From JBLZUR01 sp048565625 (GTDB taxonomy: Bacteria > Pseudomonadota > Alphaproteobacteria > Sphingomonadales > Sphingomonadaceae), in assembly GCF_048565625.1 (NCBI RefSeq), contig NZ_JBLZUR010000002.1, forward strand, positions 3,038,001 through 3,102,000: DNA of 64,000 bases, in the 5' to 3' direction. The notes under the pieces are model-generated. The model was not told the origin of the DNA. It worked only from the letters and a program-made list of their open reading frames with translations, and ran no database searches. Below, piece after piece: positions 15,845 through 24,528 of the stretch. Each line of letters starts with the position of its first letter. The first letter of the stretch is position 1. Both the position numbers and the translations under genes were made by a program.

Positions 15845-16504
15845 ATGCCGGCAGACGAAACCCCGCTCGAACAGATCACCACCCGCATCGCCGCCGCCGC
15901 CGCGCTCGCCCGGCGCGAAGCCGAGGAGGTCGAGCTGATCGCCGTTTCCAAGACCCGGACGCCGGAGGAGATCGCGCCGCTGATCGCCGCCGGGCACCGC
16001 AGCTTCGGCGAGAACCGGGTGCAGGAAGCGGAGGGGAAATGGCCCGCGCTGATCGCCGCGACACCAGGCATCCGCCTCCATCTGGTCGGACAATTGCAGT
16101 CGAACAAGGCGGCGGAGGCGGTCGGGCTGTTCGACGTGATCCATTCGGTCGACCGCCCGTCGCTGGTCGCGGCGCTCGGCAGGGCGATGGACGCGGCGGG
16201 CAAGCGGCCGGATTGCTATATTCAGGTCAATATCGGGGAAGAGGCGCAGAAGGGCGGCTGCGCGATCGGCGATCTGCCAGCGTTACTGGGCGAGGCGCGG
16301 GCCGCGGACCTGCCGGTGATCGGGCTGATGTGCGTTCCGCCGGCTGGTACCGAGGCCGCGCCGTACTTCGCACTGCTCGCCGAACTGGCGAAGCGAAACG
16401 GTCTGGCGGGGCTTAGTATGGGCATGTCGGAGGATTTCGAGACGGCGGTGATGCTGGGGGCGACGTGCGTGCGGGTGGGTACGGCGTTGTTTGGGGCGAG
16501 ATAA
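15845..16504 (+). CDS. yggS: YggS family pyridoxal-phosphate homeostasis protein
   Basis: A 219-residue PLP-binding single-domain alanine-racemase-fold protein (COG0325). It carries PLP without catalysing a known reaction and keeps vitamin B6 and amino-acid pools balanced. Seen are LIAVSKTRTPEEI (PLP lysine), FGENRVQEAEGKW, LHLVGQLQSNKA, YIQVNIGEEAQKGG, GLMCVPP and a C-terminal SMGMSEDFETAVMLGATCVRVGTALFG, all family hallmarks. I chose ATG 15845; an in-frame ATG at 15821 would add eight residues. Its TAA stop is the first three bases of a palindromic element. Confidence 0.94.
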   Translation: MPADETPLEQITTRIAAAAALARREAEEVELIAVSKTRTPEEIAPLIAAGHRSFGENRVQEAEGKWPALIAATPGIRLHLVGQLQSNKAAEAVGLFDVIHSVDRPSLVAALGRAMDAAGKRPDCYIQVNIGEEAQKGGCAIGDLPALLGEARAADLPVIGLMCVPPAGTEAAPYFALLAELAKRNGLAGLSMGMSEDFETAVMLGATCVRVGTALFGAR

Positions 16505-16647
16505 ATCCTCCCCATCGCAAATGGGGAGGGGGACCGCGACGCGAAGCGGCGTGGTGGAGGGGCGGTGGCGCAACCGCTGTTTGCAACGGCGGCCCCTCCA
16601 CCAGCTTCGCTGGTCCCCCTCCCCGCGCTGCGCGCAGGGAGGATTTA
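16502..16647. repeat. Repeat family A, copy 1: ~146-bp palindromic element between converging genes
   Basis: Terminal inverted repeats TAAATCCTCCC (16502-16512) and GGGAGGATTTA (16637-16647) bound nested hairpins. The left one is CCTCCCCAT/ATGGGGAGG. The large central stem pairs GGGGGACC...GGTGGAGGGGC with GCCCCTCCACC...GGTCCCCC. The outermost TAA and TTA serve as the stop codons of yggS (plus) and the L,D-transpeptidase gene (minus). A second copy is at 22464-22594. No coding capacity; probably a non-autonomous REP/MITE-like element. Confidence 0.85.
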
Positions 16648-17163
16648 GATAATCTCGACCGCGTCCCCTGCCGCGAGGTCCGGCAGGATGGCCAGCAGCT
16701 CGGCCTTTGCCACCGCGACGCAACCCTCGGTCGGCTTCCCCTCATTCCAGCAATGCAGGAAGATCGCGCTGCCCCTGGCCGGCACGGGCGGGTCGTCATT
16801 GTAGCCGAGCACGACGATCACGTCGTACAACCCGTCATCCCGGACCAAACGCTCGGCGGAGAAGGGGTGCGGGTGTTTGACGGCGGTGTTGTAGGCGGGA
16901 TCGGCAGCGTCGTCGGACCAGCCGTCGTCCGCTTCGATCCACGCCCACGGCAGGGTCAGACCCTCAGGCGCCGAGGCGCGGTCTGGCCGGAAAAGCACGC
17001 GGCGGATCGGCCAGAGCCCGAGCGGGGTCGCGCCGTCGCCCTCCCGCTTCTCGGCCGCAGACACCGCGCTACCCTTGCCGATGCTGCACCGAATGCTGCA
17101 CAACATACCGTTCGCCTCGACCGTCATCACGCCCGTCAGCGTATCGACGATGATCCGGGTCAT
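16645..17163 (-). CDS. L,D-transpeptidase-fold (YkuD) protein
   Basis: A 172-residue YkuD-domain protein. The catalytic motif region is SAIFLHCWNEGKPTEGCVAVAK: a conserved His, then a Gly-Cys carrying the nucleophile, in the order expected for L,D-transpeptidases that crosslink peptidoglycan or attach proteins to it. An earlier TPLGLWPIRRVLF matches the TPxGxF substrate strand. No signal peptide is visible, which is odd for a periplasmic enzyme; export could need an unrecognised route or a misplaced start. Its start overlaps the ribA stop by 4 bases, so it belongs to xth-ribA-ykuD. Confidence 0.85.
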   Translation of the reverse strand: MTRIIVDTLTGVMTVEANGMLCSIRCSIGKGSAVSAAEKREGDGATPLGLWPIRRVLFRPDRASAPEGLTLPWAWIEADDGWSDDAADPAYNTAVKHPHPFSAERLVRDDGLYDVIVVLGYNDDPPVPARGSAIFLHCWNEGKPTEGCVAVAKAELLAILPDLAAGDAVEII

Positions 17164-18221
17164 ATCGCGTGGCCGGTGCGGTCGCGCTTGGTGGCGAGAT
17201 AGAGGTGGTTATGCGGGTTGTCGCCCATGCGGTGCGGCACGCGTTCGGCGACGGCGATCCCCTGCGCCTCCAACCCCGCGACCTTCGACGGATTGTTGGT
17301 CATCAGCCGCACCCGATCCTGGCCGAGCAGCGAGAGCATCCGCGCCGCCACGCCGAAATCGCGCTCGTCGATGCCGAAGCCCAAGCGGAGATTGGCGTCT
17401 ACCGTGTCGAAGCCCTGATCCTGCAGGGCATAGGCGCGCAGCTTGTTGACCAGGCCGATGCCCCGCCCCTCCTGCCGCAGATAGAGGAGCACGCCCCAGC
17501 CGCTCGCCGCAATCGCGTGGAGCGCGGCGTCGAGCTGCGGGCCGCAATCGCATTTCAGGCTGCCGAGCGCGTCGCCGGTCAGGCACTCGCTGTGCAGGCG
17601 GACGAGCGGCGGCTGTCCGTCGGGCGCGCCGATCACCAAAGCGACATGCTCGACCGCATCCTCGGCGGAGCGGAAGGCGACGATCTCCGCCTGCTCCGCC
17701 GCTGCGACCGGCAGGCGGGCGCGGGATGCGATGGCGAGGTTGAGCGGCTGTTCGAAGGAGAGGATGTCGGCCGCGCCGACGACCACCGCAATGTCGCCCG
17801 CGTGTTCCGCCACGAAGAAGGCGGGGAGCAATCCGGCAAGCCGGGCGAGAGTCAGCGCCGCCGCATGGGGCTGATGCGGTTTGGGCGGGATCGCGCGATA
17901 CGGTCCCTTGAGGGGTGTCGCGAGATCGAGGGCGGGGTCGGCGATCGCCACCGCGCCGGGCAGGTCGATCCAGCTCTGCCGCGCCACCCGCACCGGGCCG
18001 GGCGTCGCCGCCTCGATCTGGTTGGCCAGCTTCAGCGTCACCGCGCGCGTCTCGGAGATCAGGATGTCGGCCTGGGCGTGCTGATCGAAGGCGGCGAGCC
18101 GCGCATCGTCCGCGCTCTCGATCGGTAGCACCACGATCGCGCCATCCGCGCCGGTGATCCGCACCGGCCAGCCGCGGCGACAGGCATCGATCGCCCGCGC
18201 GACATCCCGCCTTCCGCTCAC
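17160..18221 (-). CDS. ribA: GTP cyclohydrolase II with degenerate RibB-like N-terminal half
   Basis: A 353-residue protein for the first committed step of riboflavin synthesis (GTP to diaminoribosylaminopyrimidinone phosphate). Residues ~195-350 are GCHII: HSECLTGDALGSLKCDCGPQ (zinc cysteines), LRQEGRGIGLVNKLRAY and DANLRLGF. The N-terminal ~180 residues look like DHBP synthase (ARAIDACRRGWPV) but lack its acidic EDREN catalytic stretch, so that half is probably inactive. I chose the GTG at 18219-18221, 10 bases after the xth stop; the open frame reaches 18299 but would overlap xth by 68 bases. Downstream ykuD overlaps. Confidence 0.92.
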   Translation of the reverse strand: MSGRRDVARAIDACRRGWPVRITGADGAIVVLPIESADDARLAAFDQHAQADILISETRAVTLKLANQIEAATPGPVRVARQSWIDLPGAVAIADPALDLATPLKGPYRAIPPKPHQPHAAALTLARLAGLLPAFFVAEHAGDIAVVVGAADILSFEQPLNLAIASRARLPVAAAEQAEIVAFRSAEDAVEHVALVIGAPDGQPPLVRLHSECLTGDALGSLKCDCGPQLDAALHAIAASGWGVLLYLRQEGRGIGLVNKLRAYALQDQGFDTVDANLRLGFGIDERDFGVAARMLSLLGQDRVRLMTNNPSKVAGLEAQGIAVAERVPHRMGDNPHNHLYLATKRDRTGHAI

Positions 18222-18231
18222 GCGTCCAGGC

Positions 18232-19038
18232 TCAAAGGTTGAACTCGGTGACGATCGGGACATGGTCGGACGGGCGCAGCCAGCCGCGGCAGGGCTCATG
18301 CGCCTTGTGCGCGATGGCGGTCTTGGCGACGTCGGGACTCGCCCACATATGGTCGAGGCGGCGGCCGCGATCGTTCTTGGTCCAGTCGTTCGACCGATAG
18401 CTCCACCAGGTGAACAGCCGCTCCGGCGCGGGCACGAACTGGCGGCCGAGATCGACCCAGTCGTGGCTGGCCTGGAACCTGGTCAGCGCCTCGATCTCGA
18501 CCGGCGTGTGGCTGACGACGTCGAGGAGTTGCTTGTGGCTCCACACGTCGCATTCCAGCGGCGCGATGTTGAAATCGCCGACGATCAGCGTCGGCTGGCG
18601 CAAATCCTCGGCCCAGCGGGTCATCCGCTCGACGAAGTCCAGCTTCTGCCCGAACTTGGGATTGACGGTGCGGTCGGGCACGTCGCCGCCGGCGGGGATG
18701 TAGACATTTTCGATGCGGAGGCCGAAGTCGAGGAGGACGCCGACATGCCGCGCCTCGCCATTGTCCTGCCAGTCGTTCCGCGTCGCCTCACGCATCGGCA
18801 GCTTCGAAAGGATCGCGACGCCGTGGTACATCGGCATGCCGTGAAGGATCTGGTGGCTGTAGCCGAGCGAGCGGAACAGGCCGGCCGGGAAATCCTTGTC
18901 GACGACCTTGGTTTCCTGGAGGCAGAGGATGTCCGGCGCCTCATCGGCGACGAACCGCTCGATGCTGTCCATGCGGATGCGGACCGAGTTGATGTTCCAG
19001 GATGCGACCTTGAGCGTCGGGGGAGGGCTGTCTGACAT
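18232..19038 (-). CDS. xth: Exodeoxyribonuclease III (AP endonuclease)
   Basis: A 268-residue exonuclease III-type enzyme that cuts abasic sites and removes 3' blocks in base excision repair. The motifs are in order: LKVASWNINSVR, ILCLQETKVVD (metal-binding Glu), YHGVAILSK, IVGDFNIAP (Asp/Asn), WWSYRSNDWTKNDRGRRLDH and the final SDHVPIV (catalytic Asp-His). Length and start are standard. It is the first gene of a three-gene minus-strand run with ribA and ykuD. Upstream lies a 258-base non-coding stretch containing the lolA terminator and a second perfect hairpin. Confidence 0.96.
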   Translation of the reverse strand: MSDSPPPTLKVASWNINSVRIRMDSIERFVADEAPDILCLQETKVVDKDFPAGLFRSLGYSHQILHGMPMYHGVAILSKLPMREATRNDWQDNGEARHVGVLLDFGLRIENVYIPAGGDVPDRTVNPKFGQKLDFVERMTRWAEDLRQPTLIVGDFNIAPLECDVWSHKQLLDVVSHTPVEIEALTRFQASHDWVDLGRQFVPAPERLFTWWSYRSNDWTKNDRGRRLDHMWASPDVAKTAIAHKAHEPCRGWLRPSDHVPIVTEFNL

Positions 19039-19093
19039 TGCGCGCGCGATGTAGCGATTGGGCGCGGGTTTCGCCAGCTTGTGAGACCCCCTG

Positions 19094-19114
19094 CGGTTCG
19101 GCGCAGCCGAACCG
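19094..19114. promoter_or_regulatory. Perfect 9-bp-stem hairpin upstream of xth
   Basis: CGGTTCGGC-GCA-GCCGAACCG is a perfect stem-loop about 55 bases upstream of the xth start and just beyond the lolA terminator. There is no T tract on either side. It could be a back-up terminator without U tract, an RNA leader hairpin or an operator. Only the structure is certain. Confidence 0.4.
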
Positions 19115-19120
19115 GAACTT

Positions 19121-19151
19121 GAAACAAGAAAGGCCCCCGCTCCGGGGGCTT
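19121..19151 (-). terminator. Rho-independent terminator downstream of lolA
   Basis: On the minus strand GCCCCCG-gag-CGGGGGC (19149-19133) is followed by CTTTCTTGTTTC. It ends the ftsK-lolA side transcript about 150 bases after the lolA stop. The 147 bases in between (19150-19296) hold no gene I can support. Confidence 0.8.
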
Positions 19152-19296
19152 GGAGCGAGGGCCGACCTGGCGTTCGTCACGCGAGGCGGATCGGGACATG
19201 CGGGGCAACAGGGGGAATCCCCGCAACGCGCCCGACCGCTTGAGACCCTCTTTAGTCCGACCTTCCTGTCAGCAGCATGAACGATCAGCCATGCGG

Positions 19297-19917
19297 TCAA
19301 CCATTACGCCCGCGCGGACGCGGATCGACCCAGCGGAAGCTGTTCGCCGCGACCGGCACGTTGAAGCGCTGGCCGGAGAGCTGAACGGTGGAGCGGTTGT
19401 TCTGCGCGTCGAGGGTGGTCCAGCCGTCGAGGATCAAGCCGCCGGGAGCGGATGGCGACTTGCGGAAGGCGATGGTGATGGTGCCGAACTCGGGATGCTT
19501 CGGATCGCGCGCCTGCACGGTCAGCAGCCCGGGCTGGCCGGAGGGAACGACCTTGGCGAACCTGCTCGGGTCCTTGCTGGGATCGATCAGGATCGACAGC
19601 GGCGAATCACCGACCGGCCAGCGCGAGACCTGCCGCACCGAATAGTCGATCATGGTCAGCGCCTTGCCGTCGCCGACGATCAGCAACGGCACGCCCTTCT
19701 GGTACTGGAAGCGGATCTTGCCCGGCCGCTGCAGGGTGAGCGTGCCGGTCAGCGTTTTACCGCTGCGGTCGGTCTGCGCGAAATCGGCGGTCATGGTGTT
19801 CACCGCCCGCAGATGCGCGCTGACCTGCGCGAGCGGCGTGAGCGTCTGCGCGATGGCGGGTGCCGCCACGACGAGGGCGATCGGGGCGAGGGCTTTGAGC
19901 ATGAGGTTCCGGGTCAT
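19297..19917 (-). CDS. lolA: Outer-membrane lipoprotein carrier protein
   Basis: A 206-residue periplasmic chaperone that ferries lipoproteins from LolCDE to the outer membrane. A Sec signal (MTRNLMLKALAPIALVVAAPAIAQ) precedes the half-barrel domain. Visible are MTADFAQTDRSGKTLTGTLTLQRPGKIRFQY, a family hallmark, LIVGDGKALTMIDYSVRQVSRWPV and a late GWTTLDAQNNRSTVQLSG. It lies 149 bases downstream of ftsK on the same strand, a conserved neighbour pair in alphaproteobacteria, although here a repeat (family C) separates the two genes. Confidence 0.94.
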   Translation of the reverse strand: MTRNLMLKALAPIALVVAAPAIAQTLTPLAQVSAHLRAVNTMTADFAQTDRSGKTLTGTLTLQRPGKIRFQYQKGVPLLIVGDGKALTMIDYSVRQVSRWPVGDSPLSILIDPSKDPSRFAKVVPSGQPGLLTVQARDPKHPEFGTITIAFRKSPSAPGGLILDGWTTLDAQNNRSTVQLSGQRFNVPVAANSFRWVDPRPRGRNG

Positions 19918-19979
19918 GAGGTAGCAGTAGAGGTCGGGCGTTGAATGGCCTCTGAACCCGGAGGTTCCGTGTCCCTGTT

Positions 19980-20055
19980 GTCATCCCAGCGAAGGCTGGG
20001 ATCGTTCGACCCGGGGCACTCCGCTCGACACGACCCCAGCTTTCGCTGGGGTGAC
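19980..20055. repeat. Repeat family C (REP-like hairpin pair)
   Basis: GTCATCCCAGC-gaag-GCTGGGAT near 19980-20002 and GACCCCAGC-ttt-cGCTGGGGTGAC near 20033-20055 are two hairpins in inverted orientation with the same CCCAGC/GCTGGG core, between lolA and ftsK. This looks like the REP-pair organisation found elsewhere in this window. Only one copy is seen here. Confidence 0.7.
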
Positions 20056-20065
20056 GGCTTCTGCG

Positions 20066-22396
<2,331 letters not shown>

Positions 22397-22463
22397 CGCG
22401 TTCGCCCCTTGTTCCGGCGCGAGAGTCGCTTGGGGCGGGGCGGGCGTCAAGTGTGCCTCTTAC

Positions 22464-22594
22464 ATCCTCCCTACGCGCAGCGTGGGGAGGGGGACCGCTC
22501 GCGCAGCGAGTGGTGGAGGGGCGGCGGTGCACCGGCTACGCCGGCCCCTCCACCAGCTTCGCTGGTCCCCCTCCCCATCTGCGATGGGGAGGAT
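22464..22594. repeat. Repeat family A, copy 2: ~131-bp palindromic element
   Basis: ATCCTCCC at the left end and GGGGAGGAT at the right enclose the same architecture as the element at 16502-16647: outer hairpins and a central stem GGGGGACC...GGTGGAGGGGC / GCCCCTCCACC...GGTCCCCC. It fills most of the divergent gap between ftsK and the ubiquinone hydroxylase gene. Non-coding. Confidence 0.85.
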
Positions 22595-22631
22595 GGGTGA
22601 CGGCCATACGAAGCCTCGCTACAACCGCCCC

Positions 22632-23852
22632 ATGCAACAAAGCGACGTCATTATCCTCGGCGGCGGGCTGGTCGGCCTGACGCTGGCCCTTGCCCTCGAC
22701 GCGCATGGGCTGACCAGCATCGTCGTCGATCCGGCCGATCCGGCCACCCTCCATGCCCCCGGCTTCGACGGGCGTGCGTCGGCGATCGCCTCGGCGAGCT
22801 GGCGGATGCTGGAGGCGATCGGGGTGGCGGATCGGCTGGAGGGTCAGGGCTGCCCGATCTGGACGATCGCGGTCAGCGACAGCGGCAAGCCCCGCGACCT
22901 CGTCTTCGATGCCGATCGCGAGGACGGGCCGCTCGGCATCATGGTCGAGAACCGGGTGCTGCGCCGGACCCTGCACGAGGCGGCAATGGCGGCGGCGAAC
23001 GTCACCCTCCGCCAGCCCGCCTCGGCTGTCGAAGTGACGCGTGACCTCGACGGTGTGCGCGCTACCCTCTCGGACGGCACCGAGATCGCGGCCCCGCTGC
23101 TTATCGCGGCAGAGGGGCGCAACTCGCCCACCCGCGCCGCCGCTGGCATCAACGTCGCGCGCTGGCAGTACGATCATGTCGCGCAGATCGGGGCGGTCGC
23201 GCATGAGCGCCCGCACGACAATGTCGCGCACGAAATCTTCTATTCCGCCGGGCCGTTCGCGATCCTGCCGATGCTGGACGATGCTGAAGGCCGGCATCGC
23301 TCGGCGATCGTCTGGACGGTGGATGCGAAGGATGCGCCGGCCTGGACGACCCTCTCCGATCGCGCATGGCTCGCTGAGGCGGAGAAGCGGATGTCCAGGA
23401 TGCTCGGCAAGCTGGAGGTGGCGGGGCTGCGCTCCAGCTACCCACTCGGCTTCCATCACGCCGCGCGGATCACCGACACGCGGCTCGCGCTGATTGGCGA
23501 CGCGGCGCACGGCATCCACCCGATTGCGGGACAGGGCCTCAACCTCGGCTTCCGCGATGTCGCGGCTCTCGCCGAGGTGCTGATCGAGGGTGCGCGGCTC
23601 GGCCTCGATCTCGGCGATGCGCAGCTCCTCGCGCGGTACGAGCGCTGGCGGGGCCTCGACACCTTCATGGTGGCGATGGCGACAGACAGTTTGACGCGGC
23701 TCTTCGGCGTGCCCGGCCGCGCCGCCTCGGCAATCCGCCGCTTCGGAATGCGGGGCGTGCAGCGGCTCGCGCCCGCCCGCAACTTCTTCATGGCCGAGGC
23801 GCGGGGCGAAACGGGCAGCTTGCCCCAGCTCCTGCGCGGCCTCACCATCTGA
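22632..23852 (+). CDS. UbiH/UbiF/COQ6-family FAD-dependent hydroxylase
   Basis: A 406-residue flavin monooxygenase of ubiquinone biosynthesis, hydroxylating the benzoquinone-ring precursor with O2 and NADPH. It has an N-terminal FAD Rossmann motif (DVIILGGGLVGLTLALALDAHG), the family FDGRASAIASAS segment, and the second FAD motif with the Ubi-specific form (ALIGDAAHGIHPIAGQGLNLGFRDVAAL). Which ring carbon it attacks cannot be told from sequence by eye. The ATG at 22632 gives the expected N-terminus. Divergent from ftsK; glutathione peroxidase follows 21 bases downstream, suggesting one transcript. Confidence 0.9.
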   Translation: MQQSDVIILGGGLVGLTLALALDAHGLTSIVVDPADPATLHAPGFDGRASAIASASWRMLEAIGVADRLEGQGCPIWTIAVSDSGKPRDLVFDADREDGPLGIMVENRVLRRTLHEAAMAAANVTLRQPASAVEVTRDLDGVRATLSDGTEIAAPLLIAAEGRNSPTRAAAGINVARWQYDHVAQIGAVAHERPHDNVAHEIFYSAGPFAILPMLDDAEGRHRSAIVWTVDAKDAPAWTTLSDRAWLAEAEKRMSRMLGKLEVAGLRSSYPLGFHHAARITDTRLALIGDAAHGIHPIAGQGLNLGFRDVAALAEVLIEGARLGLDLGDAQLLARYERWRGLDTFMVAMATDSLTRLFGVPGRAASAIRRFGMRGVQRLAPARNFFMAEARGETGSLPQLLRGLTI

Positions 23853-23873
23853 ACCGATTCGAAGGAGAGACAT

Positions 23874-24428
23874 ATGGCCGATCTGCAGACCATCCCCCTC
23901 AACACCATCAAGGGTTCGCCCGCGACGCTCGGCGACTATGCGGGCAAGGTCCTGCTGGTGGTGAACGTCGCCTCCAAATGCGGGCTGACGCCGCAATATG
24001 AGGGCCTGGAGAAGCTCTACGAGAAGTATCAGGATCGGGGTTTCGAGGTGCTTGGGTTTCCCGCCAACGACTTCGGCGCGCAGGAGCCGGGGACCGAGGC
24101 GGAGATCGAAACCTTCTGCACCACAAATTTCGGTGTGAAGTTCCCGATGTTCGCCAAGATCGAGGTCACCGGCGAGAACCGCCACCCCCTCTATGACGAG
24201 CTGATCCGCCAGCAGCCGCACGCCACCTTCAAGGACGACAGCTTCAAGCAGAAGCTGGCGAGCTACGGCATCACGCCGAAGTCCGACACCGATGTGTTCT
24301 GGAACTTCGAGAAGTTCTTGATCGGCCGCGACGGCGAGGTGGTCGCCCGCTTCTCCCCCGACACCGCGCCGGATGACGAAAGCGTTGTTCGGGCGATCGA
24401 GACCGAGCTGCAGGGCGAGACGGTCTAA
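23874..24428 (+). CDS. Glutathione peroxidase family protein
   Basis: A 184-residue thiol peroxidase of the GPx family, reducing peroxides with glutathione or thioredoxin. The catalytic cysteine is in VNVASKCGLTPQYEGLEKLY (consensus NVASxCGxT), followed by VLGFPANDFGAQEPG and WNFEKFLIGRDGEVVARF (catalytic Trp-Asn). It uses Cys rather than selenocysteine. ATG 23874 has a GGAGAGA ribosome binding site. It lies 21 bases after the ubiquinone hydroxylase gene and is followed by a family B repeat before the converging TonB receptor gene. Confidence 0.94.
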   Translation: MADLQTIPLNTIKGSPATLGDYAGKVLLVVNVASKCGLTPQYEGLEKLYEKYQDRGFEVLGFPANDFGAQEPGTEAEIETFCTTNFGVKFPMFAKIEVTGENRHPLYDELIRQQPHATFKDDSFKQKLASYGITPKSDTDVFWNFEKFLIGRDGEVVARFSPDTAPDDESVVRAIETELQGETV

Positions 24429-24448
24429 GGACCAGTTCCACCCGAACC

Positions 24449-24516
24449 GTGCTCCTGCGAAAGCAGGAGCCTTTGGAACCACCGTCGCGCTTAGGCTCCT
24501 GCCTTCGCAGGAGCAC
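24449..24516. repeat. Repeat family B, copy 2 (REP-like inverted pair)
   Basis: GTGCTCCTGCGAAAGCAGGAGC (24449-24470) and GGCTCCTGCCTTCGCAGGAGC (24494-24514) are two hairpins in inverted orientation. They sit between the converging glutathione peroxidase and TonB receptor genes. The pair and its junction match the copy at 15203-15283. Confidence 0.8.
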
Positions 24517-24528
24517 GGCGGCAATGGG

